Shown here piece after piece: positions 8,411 to 16,251 of a stretch of 64,000 nt of DNA. The notes under the pieces are model-generated. The model was given only the letters and a program-made list of their open reading frames with translations, was not told the origin of the DNA and searched no databases. The position numbers and the translations under genes were made by a program. Numbering within the stretch: the stretch's first letter is position 1; each line of letters starts with the position of its first letter. This DNA is from Pseudomonas ovata (GTDB lineage: Bacteria; Pseudomonadota; Gammaproteobacteria; Pseudomonadales; Pseudomonadaceae). The stretch lies in the NCBI RefSeq assembly GCF_003131185.1, contig NZ_QFFU01000023.1:44323-108322 (forward strand), written 5' to 3'.

Positions 8411-9745
8411 AACATTGAGGCTCACCGCCGGGCTGCTCAGGCTCAGGCCATGGGCATCGAGGCGCACCTCGCTGGCGCCAACCTGCACCGCCAACACAGC
8501 CCCCGGGGCCAGATGCAGGCGCGGCCCCTGCTCGACCTGCACCCCGCCGCCCTCGCCCAGCAACCAGGCGCTGTCGAGCCGCGCCTGAATAATCGGCGAC
8601 GCAGAGGCGACGCTGCCCGGCGCACGCGGGACCGGCTCCAGACACGCCATGACACTGGGCAACGCATGCGCCTGCGCCGGCCCTCGGACCAGCACTGCCA
8701 TGCCGCCGTGCAACGGCCCACCGACACCGTCCTCGACCGGCAGCCAGCAATCGGCGAACCGTGCGCCGTGGCCTTGCAGGCCCCACTCGAACTGCACCTG
8801 CACACGCCCGCCGGCATCACGCATCGCCTCTTGCCCGGGCGGGCCGACCAGCCAGGCGCGCTGCAACGCTGGCAATGGCTCGCCCGGCGCCGGTGGCACG
8901 CTGACACCGACCTCCCAGGGCAGGGCAAAAAACCGATTGCCATAAGCGCTGGCGCCGCGATGCTCGACATGAGTGATGCGCCACAAGTGATTCCATTCGC
9001 TGCGCGCATGGCCGGTCACCGGCAGCAGGTGGCCGCTGTGCACGAAGGCCAGGGTGCTATGCCCTTCGGCGCGTTCCTCGACCCGCTCGTCCGGTCCTGC
9101 GGGCGTGGCGTGATTGACCGTGAAGCGCGTCACCCCGGCCATGTCCAGGCGCGTGCGCCAGGGCGCCTCGGGCGTACGCCGGGCGCCGTGCAGGCCGCTG
9201 CCGAACACCAGATCATGGTTGTGCGGCGAATGGATGAAGTGATAGTGAATACCTTCTTCGGCGCACAAGCGCTGGACGAACTGCAGGTCGTTCTCGCGGT
9301 ACTGGGCACAGAAGACCCGCTCGGCGCACGGCGCCTTGAGGTCGAAGCGGTAGCTGTCTTCCAGCAGGCCATGCTCGCTCAAGACCTGCGCGATGATCTG
9401 CGGCGCGCTCATGTGCTGGAACACCCGCGGGGTATGACGCTGGGACAGGCACGCCAGGCGCGGACCCAGGCTCAGGCGCAGGCTCATCGGCCCCGGTCGG
9501 TGATGGGTGCGCGCCACGGCCTGGATCTGCCCGTGAACGCCTGCGCCATCGGCGCCCAGCGCCAGGAACGCCGAGCGGTACATCAGTTGCGAGGGGGTGA
9601 TGGCAGGGTTGTCGCAGAGCACGTCGAGGGTAAACGCATAAGGCTGGCTGATCGCCTCCCGCCCCCGAAAGGACACAACGGCCAGGCGCCGCCGCAGGCC
9701 GGCGACCTCCAGGCGAAAGCGTGGCGTGCGCGGTGAATCGGGCAT
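8312..9745 (-). CDS. Short orphan VgrG-type tip protein
   Basis: About 477 residues from the ATG at 9745, chosen because it follows GAGAGCTCCCG; an in-frame start 33 bases upstream lacks such a site. VgrG trimers form the spike of type VI secretion systems. The gp27-like N-terminal region is clear: a FRGREAISQPYAFTLDVLC segment, then the hallmark YRENDLQFVQRLCAEEGIHY around residue 145-165. The gp5/OB-like region contains GGRVQVQFEW. After that only a short stretch remains before a charged tail rich in Glu/Gln/Asp, so it is shorter than typical VgrGs (600-700 residues or more) and carries no effector domain. No hcp, PAAR, adaptor or other T6SS gene is in the window. It overlaps the end of the MATE gene convergently. 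It could be a working accessory tip or a decaying orphan. Confidence 0.85.
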   Translation of the reverse strand: MPDSPRTPRFRLEVAGLRRRLAVVSFRGREAISQPYAFTLDVLCDNPAITPSQLMYRSAFLALGADGAGVHGQIQAVARTHHRPGPMSLRLSLGPRLACLSQRHTPRVFQHMSAPQIIAQVLSEHGLLEDSYRFDLKAPCAERVFCAQYRENDLQFVQRLCAEEGIHYHFIHSPHNHDLVFGSGLHGARRTPEAPWRTRLDMAGVTRFTVNHATPAGPDERVEERAEGHSTLAFVHSGHLLPVTGHARSEWNHLWRITHVEHRGASAYGNRFFALPWEVGVSVPPAPGEPLPALQRAWLVGPPGQEAMRDAGGRVQVQFEWGLQGHGARFADCWLPVEDGVGGPLHGGMAVLVRGPAQAHALPSVMACLEPVPRAPGSVASASPIIQARLDSAWLLGEGGGVQVEQGPRLHLAPGAVLAVQVGASEVRLDAHGLSLSSPAVSLNVSAHKPAVVAAQAPGDTAQADAAQQGEEQEGQP

Positions 9746-9884
9746 CGGGAGCTCTCTACATGGCAAGGCAAACGCCAATTCTGGTCGAGAAGCACGACCA
9801 GGTAGAGAGCCGGAGCAAGAACAGGAAGAACCCTACAGCGCCTGAAGGTTTTTCTTACACCAAGGGTTAACGCATCACCTTGTC

Positions 9885-10036
9885 GTAGGAGCGCGCTCTG
9901 CCCGCGACCGAGTGCGCAGCGCTCGCAGAATTGATGAAATGTCACAAATCTTTGGCTGTGAACACATTAAAAATCTGCGAAACGCCACAAATTTACGACT
10001 GCTAACGCAGCCGGTCGCGGGCAAGCGCGCTCCTAC
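9885..10036. repeat. 152-bp repeat element, copy A
   Basis: The element is bounded by imperfect inverted ends, GTAGGAGCGCGCTCTGCCCG and CGGGCAAGCGCGCTCCTAC. Its interior contains CGAGTGCGCAGCGCTCGCAG, CTGTGAACACATT and TTTACGACTGCTAACGCAGC. A second copy of exactly the same length and orientation lies at 49629-49780, and shortened relatives occur at 63458 and 63689. It occupies most of the 307-bp gap between vgrG and speA. The rest of the gap shows nothing recognisable. Confidence 0.8.
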
Positions 10037-10052
10037 GGCAGCTCCATGGACT

Positions 10053-11966
10053 TCAGGACGACAGGTACGACGAGCGTGTCAGCCCCAGGCGCAGGGCGTC
10101 CAGGTACTGGGTGCGTTCGCGCGGGGTGATCCTGGCGCTGGCGACCTTGTCGCGGTAGTGGGTCATCAACTCCTCCGGCGACAGGTGCACGTAGCGCAGC
10201 ATGTCCTCGATGGTGTCGTGGGTCTCGATACCGGCGTGGTACACGCTGCCGTCCTGGTTCTGGTAGATGTTCACCGAGTCGGTGTCACCGAACAGGTTGT
10301 GCATGTCACCGAGGATTTCCTGATACGCCCCGACCAGGAAAATGCCCAGCAGGTAGTCCTCGCCCTCTTCGATGGCGTGCACCGGCATGCTGGTCTCGAT
10401 GCTCTGCTCGTCGACGTACTGGTTGATCTTGCCGTCCGAGTCACAGGTCAGGTCCTGCAGCACCGCACGGCGCACCGGCTCTTCGTCCAGTCGATGCAGC
10501 GGGATGATCGGCAGCACCTGGCCGATCGCCCAGGTGTCGGGCAGGCTCTGGAACACCGAGAAGTTGCAGATGTACTTGTCGGCCAGCTTGTCATTGAGTT
10601 CGTCCAGCACCTGGCGGTGCGAGCGCTGGCGCGCCTTGAGCGAGTTGTGCAGGCGCCGGCAGACGGCGAAATAGCACTGCTCGCCCAGGGCCTTTTGCGC
10701 CAGGGTGATCTTGCCATCGGCATACTGGGTGGCGATGTCGCTCATGTAGTGCGTGGCGCGCCAGTAGGTCTCGGTGACCATTTCAAGATCGGTGGGCCCG
10801 AGCAGGTCGACCAGCCACTGCACGGTCTCGGGCAGGTTCTCCTTGTCGTCGATCTGCGGCACCTGGTCGTTGTGACGCTCCACGTCGGTGACCTGCACCA
10901 CCAGCACGGCGTGGTGCGCGGTCAGCGAGCGGCCGCTCTCGGAGAAGATATGCGGGTGCGGCAGGCCCTGGGCGTCGCAGAACTCCTTGAGCATGCCGAC
11001 CACGACACCGGCGTAGTCGTCGATGTCGTAGTTGATCGAGCTGGCATTGCGCGAGTGGGTGCCGTCGTAGTCGACCCCCAGGCCGCCGCCGACGTCGATA
11101 TGGTCCACCGGCAGGCCGAGGCTGCGCAGTTCGCCGTAATAGCGGATCGCTTCCTTGAAGCCGTGCTGGTAGTCGGCCAGGTTGGCGATCTGCGAGCCCA
11201 TGTGAAAGTGCAGCAGGCGGATGCCCTGGTCCAGGCCGGCCTGGCGGAAGCGCTCGACCACCGACAGCAGTTGCGCCGCCGACAGGCCGAACTTGGACTT
11301 CTCGCCACCGGTGTCGGCCCATTTGCTCGACGCCAGCGATGACAGGCGCACGCGCAGGCCGATCTGCGGTGCCACCTTGAGTTCGGCGGCCTCCTCGATC
11401 ACCAGCGCAACTTCGGACTCTTTCTCGATGACGATGAAGACGTTGTGGCCGATCTTCTGCCCCATCAGCGCCAGACGGATGAACTCACGGTCCTTGTAGC
11501 CATTGCACACAATGGTGCCGCCCTTGGGCGCCAGCGCCAGCACGGCCATCAGTTCGGGCTTGGAGCCGGCCTCCAGGCCGATCGACACGTTCTGGGTGGC
11601 GATGATGTTTTCCACCACCGCTTCTTGCTGATTGACCTTGATCGGGTACAGCGCCGTGTACTGGCTCTGGTATTCCAGACGGGCGATGTTGGCGTCGAAC
11701 GCGCCGGTCAACTGGCGGACCCGGTCTTGCAGAATGTCAGGGAAGCGCACCAGCAAGGGCAGGCTCAGGCCGCTCTTGCGCAGGTTGTCGACCTGTTCAT
11801 ACAGGTCGATCGGGGTGCTGCCTGCGCCACTGGGACGGACTTCAACGCGACCGGCTTCGTTGATGGCGAAATAACCGGCGCCCCAATGGCGGATCCCGTA
11901 AACACTGCGGCTGTCCGCCACGGTCCATTGGCTGCCATCGTCTTTGCGTGTGCGTCGTACGGACAT
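10053..11966 (-). CDS. speA: Biosynthetic arginine decarboxylase
   Basis: A 637-residue PLP-dependent enzyme converting arginine to agmatine, the first step of one route to putrescine and spermidine. The start is preceded by TAGGGGAC. The PLP-lysine region YPIKVNQQEAVVENI is near residue 105, the substrate/PLP region HFHMGSQIANL around 255, and VGGGLGVDYDGT around 290, all typical of the fold-III (alanine-racemase-like barrel) decarboxylases. The C-terminal part carries the long helical insertion of SpeA proteins (KYICNFSVFQSLPDTWAIGQ). The length is normal for the family (630-660). It is the last gene of a minus-strand run after yciH, with a 99-bp gap between them that could hold its own promoter. 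Confidence 0.97.
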   Translation of the reverse strand: MSVRRTRKDDGSQWTVADSRSVYGIRHWGAGYFAINEAGRVEVRPSGAGSTPIDLYEQVDNLRKSGLSLPLLVRFPDILQDRVRQLTGAFDANIARLEYQSQYTALYPIKVNQQEAVVENIIATQNVSIGLEAGSKPELMAVLALAPKGGTIVCNGYKDREFIRLALMGQKIGHNVFIVIEKESEVALVIEEAAELKVAPQIGLRVRLSSLASSKWADTGGEKSKFGLSAAQLLSVVERFRQAGLDQGIRLLHFHMGSQIANLADYQHGFKEAIRYYGELRSLGLPVDHIDVGGGLGVDYDGTHSRNASSINYDIDDYAGVVVGMLKEFCDAQGLPHPHIFSESGRSLTAHHAVLVVQVTDVERHNDQVPQIDDKENLPETVQWLVDLLGPTDLEMVTETYWRATHYMSDIATQYADGKITLAQKALGEQCYFAVCRRLHNSLKARQRSHRQVLDELNDKLADKYICNFSVFQSLPDTWAIGQVLPIIPLHRLDEEPVRRAVLQDLTCDSDGKINQYVDEQSIETSMPVHAIEEGEDYLLGIFLVGAYQEILGDMHNLFGDTDSVNIYQNQDGSVYHAGIETHDTIEDMLRYVHLSPEELMTHYRDKVASARITPRERTQYLDALRLGLTRSSYLSS

Positions 11967-12065
11967 CGAAGTCCCCTAATAGATAAGTCGGTAACGTCGG
12001 ACGAGTCCGACCGGGCGCAGTGTGAAGTGCGCAAATGACGGTTTGGCCAGTGCGGGGCGTATTGA

Positions 12066-12437
12066 TCAGCCGCCGGACTTTCTGGCCTTGAACCCTTTCT
12101 TGACCAGTTCGGCCAGCAGCAGTTCGACATGATCGCCCTGAATCTCGATCACCCCGTCCTTGAGCGCACCGCCGGTGCCGCAACGCTGCTTGAGCGCCTT
12201 GGCCAGGTCCTTGAGGGCCTCTTCGGCCAGCGGCACGCCGGTAATGGTGGTCACGGTCTTGCCGCCACGGCCTTTACTCTCGCGGCGTACGCGGGCAATG
12301 CCGTCGCCTTCGGGGATGGCCGATTGCTTGCAGATACAGGCGTCGACCGGTTTGCTGCAGTCGGGGCAGTGGCGCCCGGCGTCAGTGGAATACACCAGCC
12401 CACCAAGGGCGGCGAAGGAAGCGGCTTTCTTGGCCAC
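12066..12437 (-). CDS. yciH: SUI1/eIF1-like translation factor (YciH family)
   Basis: A 123-residue protein beginning with GTG (VAKKAASFAALGGLVYSTD), chosen because AAGAGGA sits at correct spacing; an in-frame ATG-type start 51 bases upstream has no such site. The C-terminal half has the SUI1 fold signature: GGKTVTTITGVPL, then LKQRCGTGGALKDGVIEIQG and LLLAELVKKGFKARKSGG. The N-terminal segment has CPDCSKPVDACIC, a probable zinc-binding knuckle. Bacterial YciH resembles eIF1 and can influence start-site fidelity in vitro, but its cellular role is unsettled. The gene sits just upstream of speA, the same order as in P. aeruginosa. Confidence 0.93.
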   Translation of the reverse strand: MAKKAASFAALGGLVYSTDAGRHCPDCSKPVDACICKQSAIPEGDGIARVRRESKGRGGKTVTTITGVPLAEEALKDLAKALKQRCGTGGALKDGVIEIQGDHVELLLAELVKKGFKARKSGG

Positions 12438-12602
12438 GGGAAATCCTCTTGTTGAGGACCGAACGATGGGTCGGAGGCGATAACGCATCGACCGCGAGGC
12501 CCCACTCTGGCAGGGGCAGCGCTTTCGGACAGCCTGTGCTGCCCGAAGGGCGCGAAGTGTAACGGCAAATTGCCCGATTGCTAAGGGTGCGAATGCGGCA
12601 AT

Positions 12603-13172
12603 TTACAGGGGTTTTGCGACCTCTTGCAGGTAGCGCTCAAGCGCCACCAGCGAGTCGGGGCAGCAGGGCTTTTCCAGACCCAGGCGCCGGGCCTGCTCCA
12701 GCGGCAGGAAGGCGGCCTCCAGTACCTCTTCGGGTTGCAGCCGCAACGGCCCGTCCCAGACGGCACTGAAGACCGCGCACCAGAGCCGGTTACCGCGCTC
12801 GTCGAACAGAAAACGCCCATGGGCCTGCAACGGCACACCGCTCACACCCAGTTCTTCTTCCAGTTCGCGGGCGGCCGACTCGGCATAGCTTTCGTCAGGC
12901 CCCACCAGACCGCCGGCCGCCACATCCCAGTAACCGGGATAGACCGCCTTGCTCAAGGTGCGCCGATGCACGCACAACTCACCCTGCGCGTTGAACAGCA
13001 AAATGAAGGTACCGCGCCCGATCAGGCTGCGCTCGCGCAGTTCAATGCGCGCCACTGCCCCCAGTAACTGGTCATGCTCGTCGACCCAGGCGACCTGCTC
13101 GGCGTCCGAGGCCGCCCGATGGGCGACCTCTTGTGCCGGGGTGCCTTCGGGCAGTGTGTCAGGCAGGCTCAC
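12603..13172 (-). CDS. NUDIX hydrolase
   Basis: A 189-residue protein starting at GTG three bases after the stop of the DUF2333 gene, with AGGGT inside that gene's end as ribosome site; the two are almost certainly co-translated. The NUDIX box is intact: GLVGPDESYAESAARELEEELG, matching Gx5Ex7RExxEExG at about residues 87-108. The N-terminus (AWVDEHDQLLGAVARIELRE, then GRGTFILLFN) and the upstream VYPGYWDVAAGGLV segment resemble the YfcD/IDI-like subgroup. It hydrolyses nucleoside diphosphate-X compounds in general; the actual substrate is not predictable from sequence. Confidence 0.93.
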   Translation of the reverse strand: MSLPDTLPEGTPAQEVAHRAASDAEQVAWVDEHDQLLGAVARIELRERSLIGRGTFILLFNAQGELCVHRRTLSKAVYPGYWDVAAGGLVGPDESYAESAARELEEELGVSGVPLQAHGRFLFDERGNRLWCAVFSAVWDGPLRLQPEEVLEAAFLPLEQARRLGLEKPCCPDSLVALERYLQEVAKPL

Positions 13173-13175
13173 CGA

Positions 13176-14252
13176 TCAACCCTGGTTCAGCAGTTGGCGC
13201 AGGTCGATGACCGCCGCGTTGGCCCGCGAAATGTAGTTGGCCATGACCAGCGAGTGGTTGGCGAACACGCCAAAGCCGTTGCCATTGAGGATCATCGGGC
13301 TCCACAGCGGCTCTTGCGAGGCTTCCAGCTCACGAATGATCTGGCGCACGCTGACCGTGGCGTTCTTCTTGGCCAGGACGTCGGCAAAGTCGACCTCGAT
13401 GGCACGCAGCAGGTGCGACAGCGCCCAGGCCTGGCCACGAGCCTCGTAGAACACGTTGTCGATTTCCAGCCATGGGGTCTCGACGATTTCTTCATCGACC
13501 GGCAGTACCTCGCCCGGCTTGACCGTCAGGGTCTCGGTCTTGAGCGTGCTGTTGAGCTTGACCTGGCCGACGCTGGCCGACAGGCGCTGCGACAGCGAAC
13601 CCAGGCGGGTGCCGACATCGCCCAGCCAGTTGTTGAGGTTGTCGGCACGCGCATAGAACAGTGCATTGCGCTGGCCAGGGTCCGACAGGCGCGCCTGGTA
13701 GCGGCTCAGGGCGTTGATGCCTTCCTGATACTGCGACTCGCTGGACGGCAGCATCCAGCTGCGATTATTGAAGTTGAACAAGGGCTCGGCACGGGCCAGA
13801 TCGCCGTCTTCAGCCGATTGCGACTGGGAACGGGCAAAGTCCTTGCGCAGCGCACGGCTCAGGTCGCGCACCTGCACGAGCACGCCATATTCCCAGCTGG
13901 GGATGTTGTCCAGCCACAGGCCGGGCGGCATGCGGTCGTTGGACAGGTAGCCACCGCGCTTGCTGAGCAGGGTGCCGGTCACGGTCTTGAGGGTTTCGAC
14001 GGTGGTGTAGCCGATCACCATCTGCTTGCCTTCACGCTCGGCGGCCGCCTGGGCGTTCTGCTGCACCGGAAACAGGGCCGGTTCCTTGCTCCAGTACCAG
14101 CCGACCAGCAAGGCCACCAGCAGATAGATCAGGATCAGCGCACCCAGTGCGCGACTGTAGAAAAGATTGCCCAGGTAACCGCGTCGTTTGACCGTCGCCG
14201 TGTCGGCGCTGCGCTCACCCGCGCTGCCTGCGCGGTTCTTCCAATCCAGCAT
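13176..14252 (-). CDS. DUF2333 family membrane-anchored protein
   Basis: A 358-residue protein with one N-terminal transmembrane helix at about residues 34-53 (ALGALILIYLLVALLVGWYW), followed by a long helical, probably periplasmic, region. AAAGGACC precedes the ATG. I recognise it as the DUF2333 protein that stands beside the NUDIX and gcbA genes in pseudomonads; no biochemical function is known to me. It starts the minus-strand operon DUF2333-NUDIX. The 269-bp gap separating it from the divergently oriented gcbA must hold promoters for both directions, but I could not pick convincing -35/-10 pairs. Confidence 0.85.
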   Translation of the reverse strand: MLDWKNRAGSAGERSADTATVKRRGYLGNLFYSRALGALILIYLLVALLVGWYWSKEPALFPVQQNAQAAAEREGKQMVIGYTTVETLKTVTGTLLSKRGGYLSNDRMPPGLWLDNIPSWEYGVLVQVRDLSRALRKDFARSQSQSAEDGDLARAEPLFNFNNRSWMLPSSESQYQEGINALSRYQARLSDPGQRNALFYARADNLNNWLGDVGTRLGSLSQRLSASVGQVKLNSTLKTETLTVKPGEVLPVDEEIVETPWLEIDNVFYEARGQAWALSHLLRAIEVDFADVLAKKNATVSVRQIIRELEASQEPLWSPMILNGNGFGVFANHSLVMANYISRANAAVIDLRQLLNQG

Positions 14253-14521
14253 GGTAAGGTCCTTTGGGTCTCGGGGAGAAACAGTACTCAGGGGTGTGAC
14301 CGCAACCTTACCGCAAGGTGCGTCTGGCCGGTACGTGCGGTGCGCTTTTTATGCCTTGGCCGTCGCCACAAGGCGATTGCACGTCGCACCAAGGGTTTGT
14401 GACAGGCAGGTGACTTACGGTAGACCCCGGCCGCGGCATAAGTGATAGCATTGAGACATCAATCACCTTCCCACACCTCGACCCAGCGCCTTGCTACCTG
14501 CGCTTCGACAGCAGCCCCGAC

Positions 14522-16165
14522 ATGAGCGAAACCGCTGACCCCAGTCGTGAACGTTTGAAGCATCATTTCGCCCAACGGGTCATCCACCAGGCCCGCCAGA
14601 TCCTGGAAAGCTGGCAACGCCTGCACAAAGGCGAATGGACCGAGGGCGATCTGGCCGAACTCAAGGAGGCCGCCTTGCGCCTGCTGCGCTTTGCCGAGCG
14701 CTTCGAGCAGGCCGAGCATCGGCAGCTGGCTCATGCATTGGGCTCCACCCTGGCCGGTATCGAGGCCAACCGTGGTCGGCTCAACAGCGAGCTGATCACC
14801 GACCTCAACCGTTTGATGCAACGCCTGTCGCACACCGGTTTACGCCAGGGCGACACCCCGGCGCAAACCGCCCTGCCGCCACTGCGCAAGCCGGTGCACA
14901 TCGCCTTGCACAATCACGAGCAGGCCGAGCGCCTGGCCCGGCAACTGGAGTTCTTCGGCTGGCCGGCCCTGCCACTGGACAGTGTCGCGGCTGTGCAGGC
15001 AGCCCTGCTTGAGCGCTTGCCGGCCGCCATTGTCATGGACATCGATTTTGCAGGTCCGGGTTCTGGCCTCAAGCTGGCCGGCGAGATTCAGCAAAGCCTG
15101 GAACAGAAGCTGCCGCTGCTGTTCTTCAGTAGCAGCGAAACCGACACCCCGACCCGCCTGCAAGCCGTACGTGCCGGTGGCGAAGAGTTTCTGACCGGCA
15201 CCCTGGAAACCGCCAGCCTGCTGGAAAAGCTCGAAGCCCTGACCTTTTCGGCGCAGTACGAGCCCTTCCGGGTGCTGATCATCGACGACTCCAGGGCCCA
15301 GGCGATCCATACCGAACGGGTCCTGAACAATGCCGGCATCGTCACCCGCACCCTGCTCGACCCGATCCAGGCCATGGCCGAGCTGGCGGATTTCCAGCCT
15401 GACCTGATCATCCTGGACATGTACATGCCCGACTGCAAGGGCACCGAGATAGCCAAGGTCATCCGCCATAACGATCGCTATGTCAGCGTGCCGATCATTT
15501 ACCTGTCGGCCGAAGACGACCTGGATAAACAGCTCGATGCCATGAGCGAAGGCGGCGACGACTTTCTGACCAAGCCCATCAAGCCCAGGCACCTGGTGAC
15601 CACGGTGCGCAACCGGGTCGTACGGGCGCGCAGCCTCAAGGCGCACATGGTGCGCGACAGCCTGACCGGGCTGTACAACCACACGCACATCCTGCAACTG
15701 CTTGACGACTGCAGCTTCCAGGCGCGGCGCGAGCAGCAGTCGCTGTGCTTTGCCATGCTCGACATCGATCACTTCAAGAAGGTCAACGACAGCCACGGCC
15801 ACCCCATGGGCGATCGGGTGATCCGCAGCCTGGCGCTGTTTCTCAAGCAGCGCCTGCGCAAGACCGACTTCATCGGCCGCTACGGCGGCGAAGAATTCGC
15901 CATCGTGATGCCCGACACCCAGCTTCATAACGCCCACAAAGTGCTCGAAGACATCCGCCAGCGCTTTTCGGAAATCCATTACCCGGCGCAACCTGTGGAC
16001 CTGGTCTGCACCTTCAGCGCCGGCGTCGTGGCCCTGGGCCCTGATGACGACAGCCAGACCCTGGCCGCCCAGGCCGACAAGGCGCTGTACCAGGCCAAGA
16101 AGGCAGGGCGCAACCGGGTGCAGTCGGCGGTCAATGCCGAGCCATATCATGTGGAGTTGCCGTAA
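14522..16165 (+). CDS. gcbA: Response-regulator diguanylate cyclase (GcbA-like)
   Basis: A 547-residue cytoplasmic enzyme making cyclic di-GMP from two GTP. Order of domains: an N-terminal helical region (about 1-110, Hpt-like in length but without a clear phospho-histidine context), a degenerate receiver-like domain (about 120-240), a canonical receiver domain (about 250-370, IIDDS acidic pocket, phospho-acceptor Asp299 in LIILDMYMPD, Lys in LTKPIKP), and a GGDEF domain (about 375-540) with active-site GGEEF at 455-459. The inhibitory I-site RKTD is at 446-449, exactly five residues before it, so the enzyme is predicted active and product-inhibited. Position beside dsbD-aroQ-accBC matches P. 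aeruginosa PA4843 (GcbA), described as promoting initial surface attachment. The name rests on order and domain layout. Confidence 0.85.
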   Translation: MSETADPSRERLKHHFAQRVIHQARQILESWQRLHKGEWTEGDLAELKEAALRLLRFAERFEQAEHRQLAHALGSTLAGIEANRGRLNSELITDLNRLMQRLSHTGLRQGDTPAQTALPPLRKPVHIALHNHEQAERLARQLEFFGWPALPLDSVAAVQAALLERLPAAIVMDIDFAGPGSGLKLAGEIQQSLEQKLPLLFFSSSETDTPTRLQAVRAGGEEFLTGTLETASLLEKLEALTFSAQYEPFRVLIIDDSRAQAIHTERVLNNAGIVTRTLLDPIQAMAELADFQPDLIILDMYMPDCKGTEIAKVIRHNDRYVSVPIIYLSAEDDLDKQLDAMSEGGDDFLTKPIKPRHLVTTVRNRVVRARSLKAHMVRDSLTGLYNHTHILQLLDDCSFQARREQQSLCFAMLDIDHFKKVNDSHGHPMGDRVIRSLALFLKQRLRKTDFIGRYGGEEFAIVMPDTQLHNAHKVLEDIRQRFSEIHYPAQPVDLVCTFSAGVVALGPDDDSQTLAAQADKALYQAKKAGRNRVQSAVNAEPYHVELP

Positions 16166-16251
16166 GCCATCGGCCCCCTGCGCGTCTATGTCGCCAGCAT
16201 AAAATGCAGGTCTTGGTTATCATGCGCGTTCTGCCGACACCCGAGACTGCC

